From Burkholderiales bacterium (lineage in GTDB: Bacteria > Pseudomonadota > Gammaproteobacteria > Burkholderiales > Usitatibacteraceae), in contig JADGRS010000157.1 of the NCBI GenBank assembly GCA_017880705.1, forward strand, positions 1 through 7,141: 7,141 nucleotides of DNA. Direction: 5' to 3'. Below, one piece after another: positions 5,596-7,141 of the stretch. Within the stretch, counting starts at the first letter, position 1, and every line of letters begins with the position of its first letter. A program made the translations under genes and the position numbers. Under the pieces are notes generated by a model, which was given only the letters and a program-made list of their open reading frames with translations, made no database searches and was not told the origin of the DNA.

Positions 5596-5601
5596 ATGGT
5601 A
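5596..5601 (-). promoter_or_regulatory. Candidate -10 box of the four-cysteine microprotein gene
   Basis: TACCAT on the minus strand, placing transcription start near 5589 and the Shine-Dalgarno inside a leader of about 22 bases. No clear -35 is seen. Similar TAnCAT boxes occur before two other genes in the window. Confidence 0.3.
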
Positions 5602-5649
5602 CGCCGCCCGGACTTGAAACACGCGTTGTGCGCATCCACGTAGTCTTTC

Positions 5650-6483
5650 ATGCCCCTTCTCTTCATCGCGAGCCTCGCCGCGCTATTCGCGACGTGGGTC
5701 GTTGCCGAGCCGTTCCTCATCGAGCGGCGCAGGGCCAAGTTGCGCTCCCGGCCGTTCCCCGAAAAGTGGCGCGAGATCCTCGAGCGGCGCGTGCCCTACG
5801 CGCGCCTTCTTCCGCGCGATCTGCGACGCCAGCTCGAAGGGCACATGCAGGTGTTCCTCGCGGAGAAGTCGTTCGCGGGCTGCGGCGGGCTCGAGATCTC
5901 CGACGAGGTGCGCGTGACGATCGCCGCGCAGGCGTGCCTTCTCATCCTCAACCGCAGGACCGACTACTACCCGAGCCTCACGCAGATCCTCGTCTATCCG
6001 GGCGCCTTCATCATCGAGCGGTTGCGCGCCGAGCCCTCGGGCGTCCTGCAGGAGCAACGCCAGGCGCTCTCCGGAGAATCATGGACGCACGGCCAGGTCG
6101 TGGTCTCCTGGGAAGACGCGCTCGAAGGCGCCGCCATCGTCGATGACGGCCGCAACGTGGTGATCCACGAATTCGCGCACCAGCTCGACCAGCAGAAGGG
6201 CTACGCCAACGGCGCGCCGTGGCTCGGCCGGCGCGACCGGTATGCGCGATGGTCGCAGGTGATGCTCGCGGAATTCGCGCGGCTGCAGCAGCAGGCGGCG
6301 ATCGGGGAGGCCTCGCTATTCAGCCACTACGGAGCCTCGAGCCCGGCGGAATTCTTCGCGGTCGTGTCGGAAGTCTTCTTCGAGCAGCCGCGCGAGATGG
6401 CGGCGATGCATCCCGCGTTGTACGACGAGCTTCGCACCTTCTACCGCGTCGATCCGGCGACTTTCGCTACCATAGGGGCATGA
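5650..6483 (+). CDS. mtfA: M90-family zinc metallopeptidase, MtfA-like (277 aa)
   Basis: A zinc-dependent peptidase of family M90. In E. coli the homologue MtfA (YeeI) binds and inactivates the glucose repressor Mlc and has aminopeptidase activity; whether that role holds here is unknown. The active site is H173-E174-F175-A176-H177 (VIHEFAHQLD), and the likely third zinc ligand is E234 in SPAEFFAVVSE, about 60 residues on as in the family. Other family features are the FLAEKSFAGCGGLEISDEVR segment (69-88) and the DYYPSLTQILVYPGAF stretch (105-120). Residues 2-20 are hydrophobic and followed by a basic run (RRRAKLRSR), which suggests an N-terminal membrane anchor with the enzyme in the cytoplasm. 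The length matches MtfA. No Shine-Dalgarno precedes the ATG. The last codons overlap the NYN gene by 4 bases (ATGA). Confidence 0.93.
   Translation: MPLLFIASLAALFATWVVAEPFLIERRRAKLRSRPFPEKWREILERRVPYARLLPRDLRRQLEGHMQVFLAEKSFAGCGGLEISDEVRVTIAAQACLLILNRRTDYYPSLTQILVYPGAFIIERLRAEPSGVLQEQRQALSGESWTHGQVVVSWEDALEGAAIVDDGRNVVIHEFAHQLDQQKGYANGAPWLGRRDRYARWSQVMLAEFARLQQQAAIGEASLFSHYGASSPAEFFAVVSEVFFEQPREMAAMHPALYDELRTFYRVDPATFATIGA
6468..6473 (+). promoter_or_regulatory. Candidate internal -10 box for a leaderless NYN transcript
   Basis: TACCAT inside the end of the mtfA-like gene, 6 bases before the ATG at 6480. If used, transcription would start at the ATG itself. The alternative is translational coupling through the ATGA overlap, so this is tentative. 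Confidence 0.3.
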
Positions 6484-7141
6484 CCACCACCGCCGACATC
6501 AAGAGCATGGCCGTCTTTTGCGATTTCGAGAACGTGGCTCTCGGAGTGCGCGAGGCGAAGTACGCGCAGTTCGACATCAGCAAGGTCCTCGAGCGCCTGC
6601 TCCTCAAGGGAAGCATCGTCGTGAAGAAGGCCTACTGCGACTGGGACCGCTACAAGGAATTCAAGGGCCCCATGCACCAGGCCTCGTTCGAGCTGATCGA
6701 GATCCCGCACGTGCGCATGTCGGGGAAGAATTCCGCCGACATCCGCATGGTGGTCGACGCGCTCGACCTGTGCTACACCAAGGCGCACGTCGACACCTTC
6801 GTGATCGTGAGCGGGGATTCGGATTTCTCGCCGCTGGTGAGCAAGCTTCGCGAGAACGACAAGACCGTGATCGGCGTGGGCGTGAAGAAATCCACCTCCG
6901 ATCTCCTCGTCGCCGCGTGCGACGAGTTCATCTACTACGACGACCTGGTGCGGGAGCAGAAGGCCCGGAAGCCCGCCGCCCGACCCAAGCCCGAGGGGAA
7001 GAAGCCGGCCGCCGCAGTCGCCCCGAGCGCGCCGAGCGCCCCGCAGAACGCGAGCAGCAGCGACAAGCAGCAGGAGGCGTTCGACCTGGTGCTGGATACG
7101 CTGGAGGCCCTCGTCGACGAGCGCGGCGAGGACGACACGAT
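6480..7141 (+). CDS. NYN-domain putative ribonuclease, probable OST-HTH/LOTUS architecture, partial at C-terminus (220 aa seen)
   Basis: A cytoplasmic protein of the NYN (LabA / limkain-b1, PIN-like) family, predicted to cut RNA with a metal-dependent acidic centre. Acidic candidates are D15 in AVFCDFENV (with E17 and N18), D87 in NSADIRMVVDAL (with D93), and D113/D115 in IVSGDSDFSPLV, followed by GVGVKKSTSDLL. The NYN domain covers about residues 8-155. A low-complexity Ala/Pro/Lys linker (161-195) follows, then the start of a helical region (QQEAFDLVLDTLEALVDERG, 198-217), which I recognise as the usual lead-in to an OST-HTH/LOTUS RNA-binding domain; that part lies beyond the window. No stop is reached, so the gene continues past 7141. 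It overlaps the mtfA-like stop by 4 bases, suggesting an operon. The RNA target is unknown. Confidence 0.92.
   Translation, partial: MTTTADIKSMAVFCDFENVALGVREAKYAQFDISKVLERLLLKGSIVVKKAYCDWDRYKEFKGPMHQASFELIEIPHVRMSGKNSADIRMVVDALDLCYTKAHVDTFVIVSGDSDFSPLVSKLRENDKTVIGVGVKKSTSDLLVAACDEFIYYDDLVREQKARKPAARPKPEGKKPAAAVAPSAPSAPQNASSSDKQQEAFDLVLDTLEALVDERGEDDT

Noticed and set aside
6935..7138. Minus-strand open frame opposite the NYN gene linker
   Set aside because: It is the complement of the Ala/Pro/Lys-rich linker and has no ribosome site. It is a shadow frame.

Overview
The window reads as high-GC chromosomal DNA from a Gram-negative proteobacterium. A betaproteobacterium (Burkholderiales or Nitrosomonadales-like, possibly known only from environmental genomes) is the best guess. 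The basis is the strong G/C preference at third codon positions, a lipoprotein-type phospholipase D, periplasmic TPR proteins, an MtfA-type peptidase, and a small four-cysteine protein whose sequence resembles ones I recall from Betaproteobacteria. No rRNA, tRNA, CRISPR array, insertion sequence or phage gene was seen, and coding density is very high. The lineage is inferred, not demonstrated.

Layout. (1) Positions 1-741, minus strand: the N-terminal half of a phospholipase D / cardiolipin-synthase-like lipoprotein, cut by the window edge. (2) Positions 742-881: a 140-bp divergent intergenic region with a perfect 17-bp inverted repeat and a likely -10 box for the cold-shock genes. (3) Positions 882-1309, plus strand: two cold-shock-domain genes in tandem, overlapping by one base. 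(4) Positions 4666 down to 1316, minus strand: a probable four-gene operon of PAS-domain protein, MBL-fold hydrolase, large periplasmic TPR protein and small periplasmic TPR protein, with junctions of 0, 40 and -4 bases. (5) Positions 4759-5439, plus strand: a protein with a DUF2185/Imm33-like C-terminal domain. (6) Positions 5426-5566, minus strand: a 46-residue four-cysteine protein that overlaps the previous gene tail to tail. (7) Positions 5650-7141, plus strand: an M90/MtfA-family zinc peptidase, then an NYN-domain putative RNase that starts inside the peptidase stop codon (ATGA) and runs off the window.

How the genes may work together. The cold-shock pair and the NYN protein point to RNA handling. 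The PAS and MBL genes look like a small cytoplasmic sensor and hydrolase unit, co-transcribed with two exported TPR proteins of unknown role. No toxin, restriction, defence or biosynthetic cassette is evident. I do not see a clear new multi-gene system. The least explained items are the diverged second cold-shock protein, the histidine-rich large TPR protein, the four-cysteine microprotein, the orphan immunity-like protein and the 17-bp palindrome.
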